From assembly GCA_017461505.1 (NCBI GenBank), contig JAFTXV010000008.1:41349-105348 (forward strand): a DNA stretch of 64,000 nucleotides, given 5' to 3'. The stretch comes from Paludibacteraceae bacterium (lineage in GTDB: Bacteria; Bacteroidota; Bacteroidia; Bacteroidales; Paludibacteraceae). The position numbers were made by a program, and so were the translations under genes. A model generated the notes under the pieces. That model ran no database searches. It saw nothing but the letters and a program-made list of their open reading frames with translations, and had not been told where the DNA came from. Positions 51,496 to 59,510 of this stretch are shown piece after piece (position 1 is the first letter of the stretch; every line of letters begins with the position of its first letter).

Positions 51496-53085
51496 CGGCT
51501 TCATGGTTGGGAACAACAGCACATCCTGGATAGATGGTTGTCCAGTCATGAAGATGGCCAAACGGTCAATACCGATACCAATACCTGATGTAGGAGGCAT
51601 ACCGTACTCGAGCGCACGCATAAAGTCGTGGTCGATGATCATTGCCTCGTCGTCTCCCTTGTCTGCGAGCTTCATTTGCTCTACGAAACGCTCGTATTGG
51701 TCGATTGGGTCGTTGAGCTCGCTGTATGCGTTAGCCAACTCCTTGCCGTTCACCATCAGCTCGAAACGCTCGGTGAGACCTGGTTTTGAGCGGTGCATCT
51801 TGGTCAGAGGTGACATCTCAACAGGGTAGTCGGTGATGAAAGTAGGTTGGATAAAGGTACCCTCGCATGTCTCGCCGAAGATTTCGTCGATGAGTTTGCC
51901 CTTGCCCATCTTCTCGGTATCCTCTACGCCGTATTTCTTAGCCACTACGCGAATCTCATCTTCGCTCATTTGGCTGAGGTCATAGCCCGTCTTCTCTTGG
52001 ATAGCCTCCAAGATTGGCAAACGGCGATATGGCGCCTTGAAGTCCACGATATTATCGCCAATCTTCACTTCGGTCGTGCCGTTCACGGCGATGGCAATCT
52101 TCTCCAGCAGTTGCTCGGTGAAGGACATCATCCAATTGTAATCCTTGTACTGTACATAGAGCTCCATGCAGGTGAACTCTGGGTTGTGGGTGCGGTCCAT
52201 ACCCTCGTTGCGGAAGTTACGACCAATCTCATACACACCCTCAAAACCACCTACGATGAGGCGCTTGAGATACAACTCAGTAGCAATACGCATGTACATA
52301 TCCACGTCCAAGGCATTGTGGTGAGTGATGAACGGACGAGCCGATGCACCACCTGCAATAGCTTGCAGCATTGGGGTCTCTACCTCCGTATAACCTGCCT
52401 CGTCAAACACCTGACGCATGGTGCGGATGATAGTTGCACGCTTTAGGAACACGTCCTTCACACCCTCGTTCACTACCAAGTCCACGTAACGTTGGCGGTA
52501 GCGTTGCTCTGGGTCGTTGAAGCCGTCGTATGCCACACCATCTTTGTATTTCACGATTGGCAATGGGCGCAAACTCTTCGCCAATACGGTTAACTTCTGT
52601 GCGTGTACGCTGATCTCACCCATTTGAGTGCGGAAGGTAAAACCTTCGATACCAATGAAGTCACCTATATCAAGGAGTTTCTTGAACACTACATTATACA
52701 TCTGTTGCTCCACAGTAGTTGCGGTCTCGCCGTTCGCGGGGTCCCCGACGACACTCGTGTCGTGGGGTGCATTTGGAGTTGGGGCTTGAATATCATCGCG
52801 ACTTACATATACTTGGATACGACCCTTCGAGTCTTGCAACTCGATGAAGCTTGCCTTACCCATGATGCGGCGTGACATCAAGCGACCTGCAATACGCACT
52901 GGCTTGCCCGTATACCACGCCTCATCGCCTTTCGCCTCATCGCCTTCAACGTCCACAAATGTGGACTTGATATCGGTAGAATACCCTGTAACTACATACT
53001 CATCAGCAGGATAGGGGTTGATGCCCATGTCCTTCATCTTTTGCAGACTTTCTCTGCGGATTACTTCTTGTTCACTGAGTTCCAT
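51487..53085 (-). CDS. lysS: Lysyl-tRNA synthetase (class II) with two inserted stretches
   Basis: The 532-aa enzyme charges tRNA-Lys. The OB-fold domain is N-terminal (to about 190); class II motifs follow: FLKRATIIRTMRQVFDEAGYTEVETP (motifs 1 region), FEGVYEIGRNFRNEGMDRTHNPEFTCME (motif 2) and GIGIGIDRLAIF (motif 3). Two parts of the OB domain look inserted: about 46-56 (GDEAKGDEA, octamers) and about 100-125 (APTPNAPHDTSVVGDPANGE, a GCACCCC hairpin element). Catalytic motifs are untouched. The promoter is 60 bp upstream. Confidence 0.94.
   Translation of the reverse strand: MELSEQEVIRRESLQKMKDMGINPYPADEYVVTGYSTDIKSTFVDVEGDEAKGDEAWYTGKPVRIAGRLMSRRIMGKASFIELQDSKGRIQVYVSRDDIQAPTPNAPHDTSVVGDPANGETATTVEQQMYNVVFKKLLDIGDFIGIEGFTFRTQMGEISVHAQKLTVLAKSLRPLPIVKYKDGVAYDGFNDPEQRYRQRYVDLVVNEGVKDVFLKRATIIRTMRQVFDEAGYTEVETPMLQAIAGGASARPFITHHNALDVDMYMRIATELYLKRLIVGGFEGVYEIGRNFRNEGMDRTHNPEFTCMELYVQYKDYNWMMSFTEQLLEKIAIAVNGTTEVKIGDNIVDFKAPYRRLPILEAIQEKTGYDLSQMSEDEIRVVAKKYGVEDTEKMGKGKLIDEIFGETCEGTFIQPTFITDYPVEMSPLTKMHRSKPGLTERFELMVNGKELANAYSELNDPIDQYERFVEQMKLADKGDDEAMIIDHDFMRALEYGMPPTSGIGIGIDRLAIFMTGQPSIQDVLLFPTMKPEK
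52736..52770 (-). repeat. In-frame GCACCCC...GGGGACCCCGC element in lysS
   Basis: On the coding strand: GCACCCC, stem ACGACA/TGTCGT with loop CGAG or GAG, then CGGGGACCCCGC. The flanks equal those of the intergenic copies at 9195-9235 and 16886-16927. Confidence 0.85.
52918..52949 (-). repeat. In-frame octamer array in lysS
   Basis: CGCCTCAT twice with CGCCTTT between and CGCCTTCA after; encodes EGDEAKGDEA. Confidence 0.75.
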
Positions 53086-53144
53086 ATCTTTTTGTCCTTA
53101 AAATATATTTCGTATATATGCGCGCATAATGCGCAATTTGGGCA

Positions 53145-53175
53145 CAAAGGTACAACAAAAAATGCACATACGCAA
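53145..53175 (-). promoter_or_regulatory. Promoter of lysS
   Basis: TTGCGTATGTGC and TACCTTTG, 19-bp spacer. The 32 bp from CTTGC to TTTG are identical to the promoter at 59753-59784. Confidence 0.85.
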
Positions 53176-53201
53176 GTAAAACGAATAAAACTTTAAGATA
53201 T

Positions 53202-53232
53202 TTTGTCAAATCATATTTTTTTTCTACCTTTG
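53202..53232 (+). promoter_or_regulatory. Promoter of fabD
   Basis: TTTG, 19 bp, TACCTTTG. The leader contains a decamer repeat. Confidence 0.8.
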
Positions 53233-53253
53233 CACCGTTTTTGTGCGGCGTAC

Positions 53254-53293
53254 AATACTACACCACACTACACCATACTACACGACACAATTA
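53254..53293 (+). repeat. Decamer array in fabD leader
   Basis: AATACTACAC, CACACTACAC, CATACTACAC, GACACAATTA directly before the start codon. Related decamers precede aspS and lie inside the metallophosphoesterase gene. Confidence 0.8.
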
Positions 53294-54210
53294 TGAAAGC
53301 ATTTGTATTCCCTGGTCAAGGTGCCCAATTCTCGGGCATGGGTAAAGACCTATACGACGCATATCCCGAGGCACGCACTATGATGCAGCGTGCCAATGAA
53401 GTGTTGGACTTCAATCTTACCGAAGTGATGTTTGAAGGCACAGACGAGGCCCTTCGCCAAACACGCGTCACTCAACCTGCTATTTTCCTACATTCTATTG
53501 TAGCTGCTCGCTTGATGACAACGCTTCGTCCTGACATGGTCGCGGGGCATAGTCTGGGCGAGTTTTCGGCGCTGGTGGCTGCAGAGGCATTGCATTGGGA
53601 AGATGGTTTGCGCCTTGTTAGCCAGCGTGCTCAAGCCATGCAAGAGGCATGCGAATTGCAGCCAGGCACTATGGCGGCTGTCCTTGGATTGCCTGACGAT
53701 AAAGTATCCGAGATTTGTCAAATCTCTAGCCTTTCGCCTCTAGACTGTAGCTCGCAGAGCGAGCGTTCTCTAGACTGCGACAATGTCGCCGTCGCAGCCA
53801 ACTTCAACTGCCCTGGTCAGGTGGTTATCTCTGGCTCATTGAGTGGAGTAGATGCTGCGTGCAAAGCTTTGAAAGAAGCGGGTGCTAAGCGTGCGTTGAA
53901 GTTGCCTGTAGGTGGTGCCTTCCACTCGCCGTTGATGCAACCTGCGGCAGAGCGCCTGCAAGCGGCAATAATGAATACCACGTTCCGAACACCTAAATGC
54001 CCAGTATATCAAAATGTTAGCGCTAAAGCTGAGATGGATAAGGATGTGATCCAACGCCAAGTGTTGGAGCAATTGACTTCGCCTGTTCGTTGGACACAGA
54101 GCGTGCAGCAGATGATTGCTGATGGGGCAACTACCTTCTACGAGTTTGGTCCGGGAGACGTGCTCAAAGGTCTTATCCGCAAGATCAATGCGGAAGTAGA
54201 GGTAGGGTAG
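53293..54210 (+). CDS. fabD: Malonyl-CoA:ACP transacylase with in-frame hairpin insertion
   Basis: The 305-aa enzyme loads malonyl groups onto acyl carrier protein in fatty acid synthesis. Motifs: FPGQGAQFSGMG, catalytic Ser in GHSLGEFSALVA (near residue 92), the His in GGAFHSPLM, and FNCPGQVVISG. Residues about 143-163 (SSLSPLDCSSQSERSLDCD) interrupt the usual short link between EICQ and NVAVAANFN and are encoded by a CTCGC hairpin element. ATG 53293 gives the family's standard start. Confidence 0.94.
   Translation: MKAFVFPGQGAQFSGMGKDLYDAYPEARTMMQRANEVLDFNLTEVMFEGTDEALRQTRVTQPAIFLHSIVAARLMTTLRPDMVAGHSLGEFSALVAAEALHWEDGLRLVSQRAQAMQEACELQPGTMAAVLGLPDDKVSEICQISSLSPLDCSSQSERSLDCDNVAVAANFNCPGQVVISGSLSGVDAACKALKEAGAKRALKLPVGGAFHSPLMQPAAERLQAAIMNTTFRTPKCPVYQNVSAKAEMDKDVIQRQVLEQLTSPVRWTQSVQQMIADGATTFYEFGPGDVLKGLIRKINAEVEVG
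53726..53790 (+). repeat. In-frame CTCGC hairpin element in fabD
   Basis: CTCTAGACTGTAG-CTCGC-AGA-GCGAG-CGTTCTCTAGACTG (53738-53777, split here) with heptamer-like words before it and GCGACAATGTCGC after. Intergenic copies are at 16851-16888 (inverted) and 51426-51466. Confidence 0.85.
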
Positions 54211-54301
54211 TGCTCTTATCGTTTTGGCGCTTAATCCCAATTCGTTCGAAAGTTTGAATTAAGTACAAAAAAGAGCGACACTTGCGTGCCACTCTGAATG
54301 T

Positions 54302-55126
54302 TTACACAATAATATATTTACGAAGAATGTCACATGTTTTATTGTATTCTTCCAAATAAGTCTGTACTCGTTCTTTATCTGTCATTTGATTATTTCCCAA
54401 AAGTATGTCATGGAATTTTCTTGCTGCATCGTTGTATGTATCTTCAATTATTTTTCTACAATGTGGATTATCTTCTCCTCCTCTCAAAGCAATCATTCTA
54501 AGATATTCATGCATTACCCGTTCAAATTGCTTTTGATATAACTTATCTAAGGGGATGAATGTTTTGTATATTAAAATATTCGGATTTTCTTTGCTTACTT
54601 TTCCTAAACACAGACCATCAAGATTAAGCATTGCAGAATTATGACATTCGGAATCTTCTTTGATTTGTTCGTTATCACTTACAATTTTACTACCTAATTG
54701 AAGTGCACCTGCATTCCGAGATAGAAACAACGCTATTTTGTATTGTTCAGCTTGTTCATCTTTAATGAATCGCTCATAATAGCGTTTGAAGAAATGCGCT
54801 TGAAATACACTAATGAGCAATTTATACTTTGAAGTTACTAAATCTTTTTTAGGCGCCATCGTAATAATCTCTTTTCCGCCAGCTCCCTCGTATTCACAAA
54901 ATACTGTTACTTCTGGATTATTCCACCATGCATGCTTTTTTATTGTTGTTAGATATGTGTATTTATTTTGGCTTTGTGGATGTATATAAAAATCAAAATG
55001 TCGCCATGGATATATACGAGATTTCTGTGCGCTCTTGCAGACTTTTGCTTTTATATCAATATCATAATGTACTTTAACATCACGAAAATCTTTTAGAATT
55101 TCGCGATATATTTCTTCATATGACAT
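54302..55126 (-). CDS. Protein of unknown function in AT-rich cluster
   Basis: The 274-aa product is soluble, with an N-terminal part containing YPWRHFDFYIHPQ and WWNNPEVTVFCEYEG and a helical C-terminal half. No known motif. Starts at 55141 (ATG) or a TTG at 55162 are possible; I chose ATG 55126 (MSYEEIYREI). It is the last of four closely spaced minus-strand genes. Confidence 0.55.
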   Translation of the reverse strand: MSYEEIYREILKDFRDVKVHYDIDIKAKVCKSAQKSRIYPWRHFDFYIHPQSQNKYTYLTTIKKHAWWNNPEVTVFCEYEGAGGKEIITMAPKKDLVTSKYKLLISVFQAHFFKRYYERFIKDEQAEQYKIALFLSRNAGALQLGSKIVSDNEQIKEDSECHNSAMLNLDGLCLGKVSKENPNILIYKTFIPLDKLYQKQFERVMHEYLRMIALRGGEDNPHCRKIIEDTYNDAARKFHDILLGNNQMTDKERVQTYLEEYNKTCDILRKYIIV

Positions 55127-55158
55127 CGTAGATAAAAGCATAAAAGTGGCTTGTAATA

Positions 55159-55521
55159 TCAATCAGCACGCTGTAATACATCTCCTAAATACCTTAATGT
55201 GTCATCATCAGGATTATAGGTTAGCGCCATAATGATTGTACCTTTTGCATCTTCTACCCAATAATTTGAATAATCATAACAAATTTCAACAGTGTATCCT
55301 TCTATATTATAAATAAAATGCGAAGTATTGAAAGATTCGTTTCCAGAAATGCTATGAATAACTGCATTTCCTGATGGTGAAAAGTAGATAGATAACATTT
55401 CAGTTGAAGAACCAACCCAAGCATAAGTATGCCCAATAATAGATTTCGCATTGTTGTTTGTACATCCTATAAAGATAAATGCTGAAAGAATGATAAACAT
55501 TAATGGTAAAAATTTTTTCAT
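55159..55521 (-). CDS. Small lipoprotein of unknown function
   Basis: The 120-aa product has a lipoprotein signal peptide with the lipobox ending FIG-C at about residue 20, then a beta-rich domain (YAWVGSSTEMLSIYFSPSGNAVIHS). It resembles small immunity- or lipocalin-like lipoproteins in plan only. AT-rich like its neighbours. Confidence 0.6.
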   Translation of the reverse strand: MKKFLPLMFIILSAFIFIGCTNNNAKSIIGHTYAWVGSSTEMLSIYFSPSGNAVIHSISGNESFNTSHFIYNIEGYTVEICYDYSNYWVEDAKGTIIMALTYNPDDDTLRYLGDVLQRAD

Positions 55522-55543
55522 GATTGTAATAATTTATTTAGTG

Positions 55544-56740
55544 TTAACAATAAAAATCAATTGAATTTGGTCCGTCCCATTCTTGATCTTGCGCTTCAAC
55601 ATAAGCTGCACGAACTCCATTCTCCTCAAAGAAGGTTCCTTTAGAGGTATGAATAAACACTTCTCCATTCCACTCAATCTCAGATAGAGCATAATGCTTT
55701 ATTCCATTAGGTATTTTTGTTGAAACGATGATTTTATCTTCGTATAAAGTAAACTCAAAAACTGTTGATGCACCATAGTTGGTGGTCACATATACTTTTT
55801 CTTCTTTTAGATTATTGAAATAATCTTGCAATGGTTGATCTGATATCTCAGTAGGACAGCATGGGAACTCTGGATTAGTATGAGGAGCCCATCCTTGCTG
55901 AACTGCATATTTATTAGACGTTTTAAATAAATTAGGTAGTTTCACATCCTCATCTTTTATTTGAGGTTCTTCATTCGTCTTACTATGATACTCTAAAAAC
56001 TCTTTGCCCCAAAAATCCTCATCAAATTTAGATGCTTCTATAGGTTCTCCCCAATTATCCTCCTTATGTGATTCTTCGTGATTTAGCGGTTTACCCCATA
56101 CGTCATATTGAGTTTTATTATTTACGCTTTGATATTGATTTTCATTTTTTAGAGGCGCTATAGCAGTTGGTATCCATGTACTAAATTTTTCATTAAATAT
56201 CCAATTACCGATACCACCAGTTTTCGTATTATTCTTTATCAAATGTAGTTCGTGTAAATGTTTCAAATTGTTAAATGATATTCTAGCTTCTTCTGCTGTT
56301 ACTGCCCCCATCCATGAAAGATTGATATCTTGAGCACGCTGCGCTAATATTTTAGGATTCTCTATAAATTCCTGAAGTGTACAATAATAGAGTATCTTTC
56401 TCAAAGTTAATGGATTATTGAGGGCATTTTCCAATTTTGTTACCCATCTCAAATTCTCGGGTCGATTATTCTGGCGATTTGTATCTATATGATCAACAAC
56501 CAACTGATTATTTTCTGGTTCTCCTAGAAAAGCAAATGCTACAATACGATGAACTACCTCTCCGCAAAAAGCACAATACCCTTTATCATTAGGTGATCCA
56601 AATGTCCATAGACTATCTTTAGGACGAGCTCTATTAGATTTTTGGTGACGCATGATAGCGCCATTATCTCGTACAGAGTAATGTTCACCCTTGTAGTCAC
56701 AATCTTTGACTTCACTAAAGTATTCGTCTGGCGTAATCAT
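55544..56740 (-). CDS. HNH-endonuclease-like protein
   Basis: The 398-aa protein has an N-terminal NUMOD4/HNH_3-like module: VHRIVAFAFLG (about 65-75), VVDHIDTNRQNNRPENLRWVT (about 81-101, split: VVDHID-T-N-R-x-N-x-x-NLRW). This is typical of homing-type or phage HNH endonucleases. The C-terminal 250 residues are of unknown type. It lies in an AT-rich group with a lipoprotein and unknown genes, so it could be a nuclease effector or part of a mobile element; I cannot decide. Confidence 0.7.
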   Translation of the reverse strand: MITPDEYFSEVKDCDYKGEHYSVRDNGAIMRHQKSNRARPKDSLWTFGSPNDKGYCAFCGEVVHRIVAFAFLGEPENNQLVVDHIDTNRQNNRPENLRWVTKLENALNNPLTLRKILYYCTLQEFIENPKILAQRAQDINLSWMGAVTAEEARISFNNLKHLHELHLIKNNTKTGGIGNWIFNEKFSTWIPTAIAPLKNENQYQSVNNKTQYDVWGKPLNHEESHKEDNWGEPIEASKFDEDFWGKEFLEYHSKTNEEPQIKDEDVKLPNLFKTSNKYAVQQGWAPHTNPEFPCCPTEISDQPLQDYFNNLKEEKVYVTTNYGASTVFEFTLYEDKIIVSTKIPNGIKHYALSEIEWNGEVFIHTSKGTFFEENGVRAAYVEAQDQEWDGPNSIDFYC

Positions 56741-56774
56741 ACGATTTTCCTGTCAATTTATATAAAACTTAGTG

Positions 56775-57188
56775 TCATTTTTGCCAAGGCATAGACATTT
56801 TCATAAATTTTTTGTTGCCTTCTATTGTACTATATCTCCACATTTGACCAGTATGCACATTTAGGAGAAAGCACATGTGCGAATTTTCACCACTCATATA
56901 CAATTGATAATTTACTTGAGTTGTATCAACTACCTCATCTGTTTCTTTCTTTATCTCTTCAAATTCCTTTTTTAAGATTCTGTATTTCCACACTGTTCCT
57001 GTATATTTATCTACTAAAAAGGCAAGACTACTTTTTGCAGAAGACTGAATAAATTCATATCTAACATTAATCAATTGCGTTGAAACAGCAGAAGAATTAC
57101 TAACTGAAACATAATTTGAATAACTTTGTGCTTCAAGTGTTATAACAGCCATTAAACATAGTATTAAAATTACCAAATTCTTATTCAT
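56775..57188 (-). CDS. Exported protein with internal duplication
   Basis: The 137-aa product has a signal peptide (about 1-20, ending LEAQ). Two similar halves carry FLVDKYTGTVWKY (about 57-69) and FLLNVHTGQMWRYST (about 108-122), probably two beta-hairpin repeats. Function is unknown. It is the first gene after the promoter at 57236-57266. Confidence 0.6.
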   Translation of the reverse strand: MNKNLVILILCLMAVITLEAQSYSNYVSVSNSSAVSTQLINVRYEFIQSSAKSSLAFLVDKYTGTVWKYRILKKEFEEIKKETDEVVDTTQVNYQLYMSGENSHMCFLLNVHTGQMWRYSTIEGNKKFMKMSMPWQK

Positions 57189-57235
57189 AATCGTATATTT
57201 ATTGTATATGAAACAAACATTTTACTTTCACCCTG

Positions 57236-57266
57236 CAAAGGTACAAAATATATCGCATATATGCAA
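57236..57266 (-). promoter_or_regulatory. Promoter of AT-rich four-gene cluster
   Basis: TTGCATATATGCG and TACCTTTG, 19-bp spacer, minus strand. Confidence 0.75.
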
Positions 57267-57276
57267 ATCAGTTATG

Positions 57277-57633
57277 CTATATTTTTTTTAGAGCCATTGC
57301 CAATACCCTTCGACCTGCATCGGTCATCAGTCCGCGCGCTTCGAGGTCGGCACAGCGTTGTTTGTTGAGTTCTGTCCAGTGGCTGCGTTTGCGGCGAGGA
57401 GAGAGGCGTTGCGCTAGTCTGCCATCGGGAAGGCGCTTCAAGGTGGAGTCAATCCAACCAAAGCACAATGCCTCTTCTACCACATCAATGTACGGAAGAC
57501 AATCGTCACACTCCGCAGGGCGTTTCACGCGATACATGGCTATCCAACATTCTTTTGCCTCTTCGCCGTGCTCCAACAGCCAATTACGCAACTGATCGCG
57601 GTGGGTAAATTCAAGTAGGGTAGTGATTTCCAT
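57277..57633 (-). CDS. YdeI/OmpD-associated-like protein
   Basis: The 118-aa product contains RNWLLEHGEEAKECWIAMYR, VEEALCFGWIDSTLKRLPDGR and RRKRSHWTELNKQR, the hallmark of the YdeI (bacteriocin-protection/OmpD-associated) family. The usual proteins are about 190 aa, so it lacks a C-terminal part. It starts 33 bp after the RhuM gene stop and may share its transcript. Confidence 0.8.
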   Translation of the reverse strand: MEITTLLEFTHRDQLRNWLLEHGEEAKECWIAMYRVKRPAECDDCLPYIDVVEEALCFGWIDSTLKRLPDGRLAQRLSPRRKRSHWTELNKQRCADLEARGLMTDAGRRVLAMALKKI

Positions 57634-57665
57634 AAAGGATTACTTCAGTGAAGTCAAATCGTCGT

Positions 57666-58697
57666 TTATTTTCTCCGTTGCAATGTGTCTTGTAAATCAA
57701 ATAAATCTACTGCTTCAGTTATTTCTTTTTGGTCCTGGATGTTAGCTTCGGCAGCTGCAAGGGCTTTGCGTTTGGCATGGAATAGCTCATATATGGCCTC
57801 TACATGCGCTTCCATCTGTTTGACACTCATACTACCTGCGCCTTGCAAAACGGCTTTGTTTTGGAAATTAAGCAGTCCATCTACCGTCTCGCGCCAATAA
57901 CGTAAATTTAGGTCTTTACGCTCTTTTACGCGCAACTCCGCCGTATCTAAGAATAACACAGTCAGTCGATTGAGTGTATCAATCTCATCCTGCAAAAGGT
58001 AGTTTTTTGCGGTGAATATATCTTGCTTGCGTACCACATTGCCTTTCCAAGAAGTGAGAGCCATGTTTGGTTGAGAAGCATCTGCACGATTGACTATGAT
58101 CTCAGCAGCAGTCTGACCTGTGACCGCGTACAGTAGTTTGTTTTGTGTTTCAGCAAAGAACATCTGCGTGGCTTTGTCCGTTTTGTCGTAATCGCTGCTA
58201 AGTGAAAGCAAATCACGCACTTTCTGATAAAAACGCTTCTCGGATGCACGTATCTCGCGGATACGCTCAAGCAGTTCATCAAAATAATCAGGGCGACCAT
58301 CGGGATTCTTAAGCCGCTCATCATCCATAGTAAATCCCTTAATCAAGTACTCTTTTAGGTGTTGATTTGCCCAAATGCGGAATTGCGTGCCACGCTTACT
58401 ATGCACACGAAAGCCAATCGCAAGAATCATATCCAGCGAGTAGAATGTGACATCGTATTGTTTGCCGTCGGAGGCAGTAGTTAAGTAATTCTTAACAACT
58501 GATTCTGATTGTAACTCACCTTCTTTCAGTATGTTAGATATGTGCATGCTGATATTTGGCTTAGAGGTGTCAAAAAGTTCTGCCAATTGATTTTGATTCA
58601 TCCACACACTGCCATCTCGTGCATAGAGAACTACGCTGGCGCGTCCATCAACGGTATTGTAAATAATCAAATTGCTTTCGTCTTTAGCCATAGTCAT
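57666..58697 (-). CDS. RhuM family protein (virulence/Bro-N-like)
   Basis: The 343-aa protein shows the RhuM core: VWMNQNQLAELFDTSKPNISMHISNIL (about 29-55, HTH-like), SLDMILAIGFRVHSKRGTQFRIWAN, and the C-terminal LNRLTVLFLDTAELRV. RhuM proteins are common in genomic islands and near restriction or toxin-antitoxin loci; their role is unsettled. ATG 58697 (or 58691) lies about 22 bp below the -7 box. Confidence 0.85.
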   Translation of the reverse strand: MTMAKDESNLIIYNTVDGRASVVLYARDGSVWMNQNQLAELFDTSKPNISMHISNILKEGELQSESVVKNYLTTASDGKQYDVTFYSLDMILAIGFRVHSKRGTQFRIWANQHLKEYLIKGFTMDDERLKNPDGRPDYFDELLERIREIRASEKRFYQKVRDLLSLSSDYDKTDKATQMFFAETQNKLLYAVTGQTAAEIIVNRADASQPNMALTSWKGNVVRKQDIFTAKNYLLQDEIDTLNRLTVLFLDTAELRVKERKDLNLRYWRETVDGLLNFQNKAVLQGAGSMSVKQMEAHVEAIYELFHAKRKALAAAEANIQDQKEITEAVDLFDLQDTLQRRK

Positions 58698-58718
58698 GAT
58701 GATTTTGCTTTTATGCTG

Positions 58719-58749
58719 CAAAGGTACAAAATTTATTGCACACATGCAA
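58719..58749 (-). promoter_or_regulatory. Promoter of RhuM gene
   Basis: TTGCATGTGTGC and TACCTTTG, 19-bp spacer. Confidence 0.75.
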
Positions 58750-58827
58750 ATAAAATCGCCAATTTGGGCGATTTTGTTGCAAGTGCCGTTTCAGAGTGCA
58801 TTTTTTTTGAAAGTTATTCCCTAAAAA

Positions 58828-58859
58828 TTTGGAAATTCGAAAATTTTGTTGTATCTTTG
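58828..58859 (+). promoter_or_regulatory. Promoter of the 126-aa gene
   Basis: TTTGG and TATCTTTG with a 19-20 bp spacer; leader of about 240 nt filled by two tandem arrays. Confidence 0.65.
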
Positions 58860-58939
58860 CATAAAAATTAGACAAGCCTAAAATCTCCTTAACGGAGTTT
58901 GCACAGATTGGAAGTATATAGGTATTGTAACCGCAACGA

Positions 58940-58983
58940 ATAGTGCGGTTATTGTCCGGTTATTGTACGGTAATAGTGCGGTG
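58940..58983. repeat. 11-bp tandem repeat, 4 units
   Basis: Units ATAGTGCGGTT, ATTGTCCGGTT, ATTGTACGGTA, ATAGTGCGGTG. Confidence 0.8.
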
Positions 58984-58990
58984 CGAGGAG

Positions 58991-59074
58991 GAAAACTGAA
59001 AGGTGAAAACGGAAAACGGAAAACTGAAAGGTGAAAACTGAAAGGTGAAAACTGAAAACGGAAAACGGAAAGAA
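58991..59074. repeat. Heptamer array, 12 units
   Basis: Three word types only, GAAAACT, GAAAGGT and GAAAACG, in 84 bp. It ends 28 bp before the start codon of the 126-aa gene and is the longest array in the window. Confidence 0.9.
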
Positions 59075-59102
59075 ATACTAACCTTAATTAAAACTAAAAT
59101 CT

Positions 59103-59483
59103 ATGTCACAAGTAACTTACATGGCACCTGTGGAAGAGGTGCGCGGAAAAATCTGTATGAATCGTGGCAATGACTCAGTCATGGTCACACGTCGCAAATG
59201 TTATGGAAAAACTAAAAACGGAACTCCGAGATTAGGTCCAAAAGAGATGTACACCTATCATCTGCATAAAGGAAAATGGTCGGCAGGCGTAGAAGCTAAT
59301 CGTGAACTCTTCAAAGTGGCGCAAAAGCAAGCTATTGCTGAAATGAATAATCCCGAGCGTTTGGTATATTGGCAAACGCTCTTTGAGCAGCAACTTGACC
59401 ATCCTCAACAAGGCGAAAAACAGTACGTTAAACTACAATGTTATATCGCTGCACAACTGCTCAAAGCACTAAAAGCGGGGTAG
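59103..59483 (+). CDS. Small basic protein (126 aa), function unknown
   Basis: The product begins MSQVTYMAPVEEVRGKICMNRG, then VMVTRRKCYGKTKNGTPRLGP and a helical C-terminal half. It is soluble and basic; no motif is recognised. Its plan resembles the 114-aa product at 19679 by eye. The leader contains an 11-mer and a heptamer array. Confidence 0.6.
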   Translation: MSQVTYMAPVEEVRGKICMNRGNDSVMVTRRKCYGKTKNGTPRLGPKEMYTYHLHKGKWSAGVEANRELFKVAQKQAIAEMNNPERLVYWQTLFEQQLDHPQQGEKQYVKLQCYIAAQLLKALKAG

Positions 59484-59510
59484 GGACTTTTCAAAAAAAT
59501 ACTCGTAATG

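Noticed and set aside
58940-59074. CRISPR array
   Set aside because: Units are 7 or 11 bp with no spacers of 25-40 bp, and there is no cas gene in the window.
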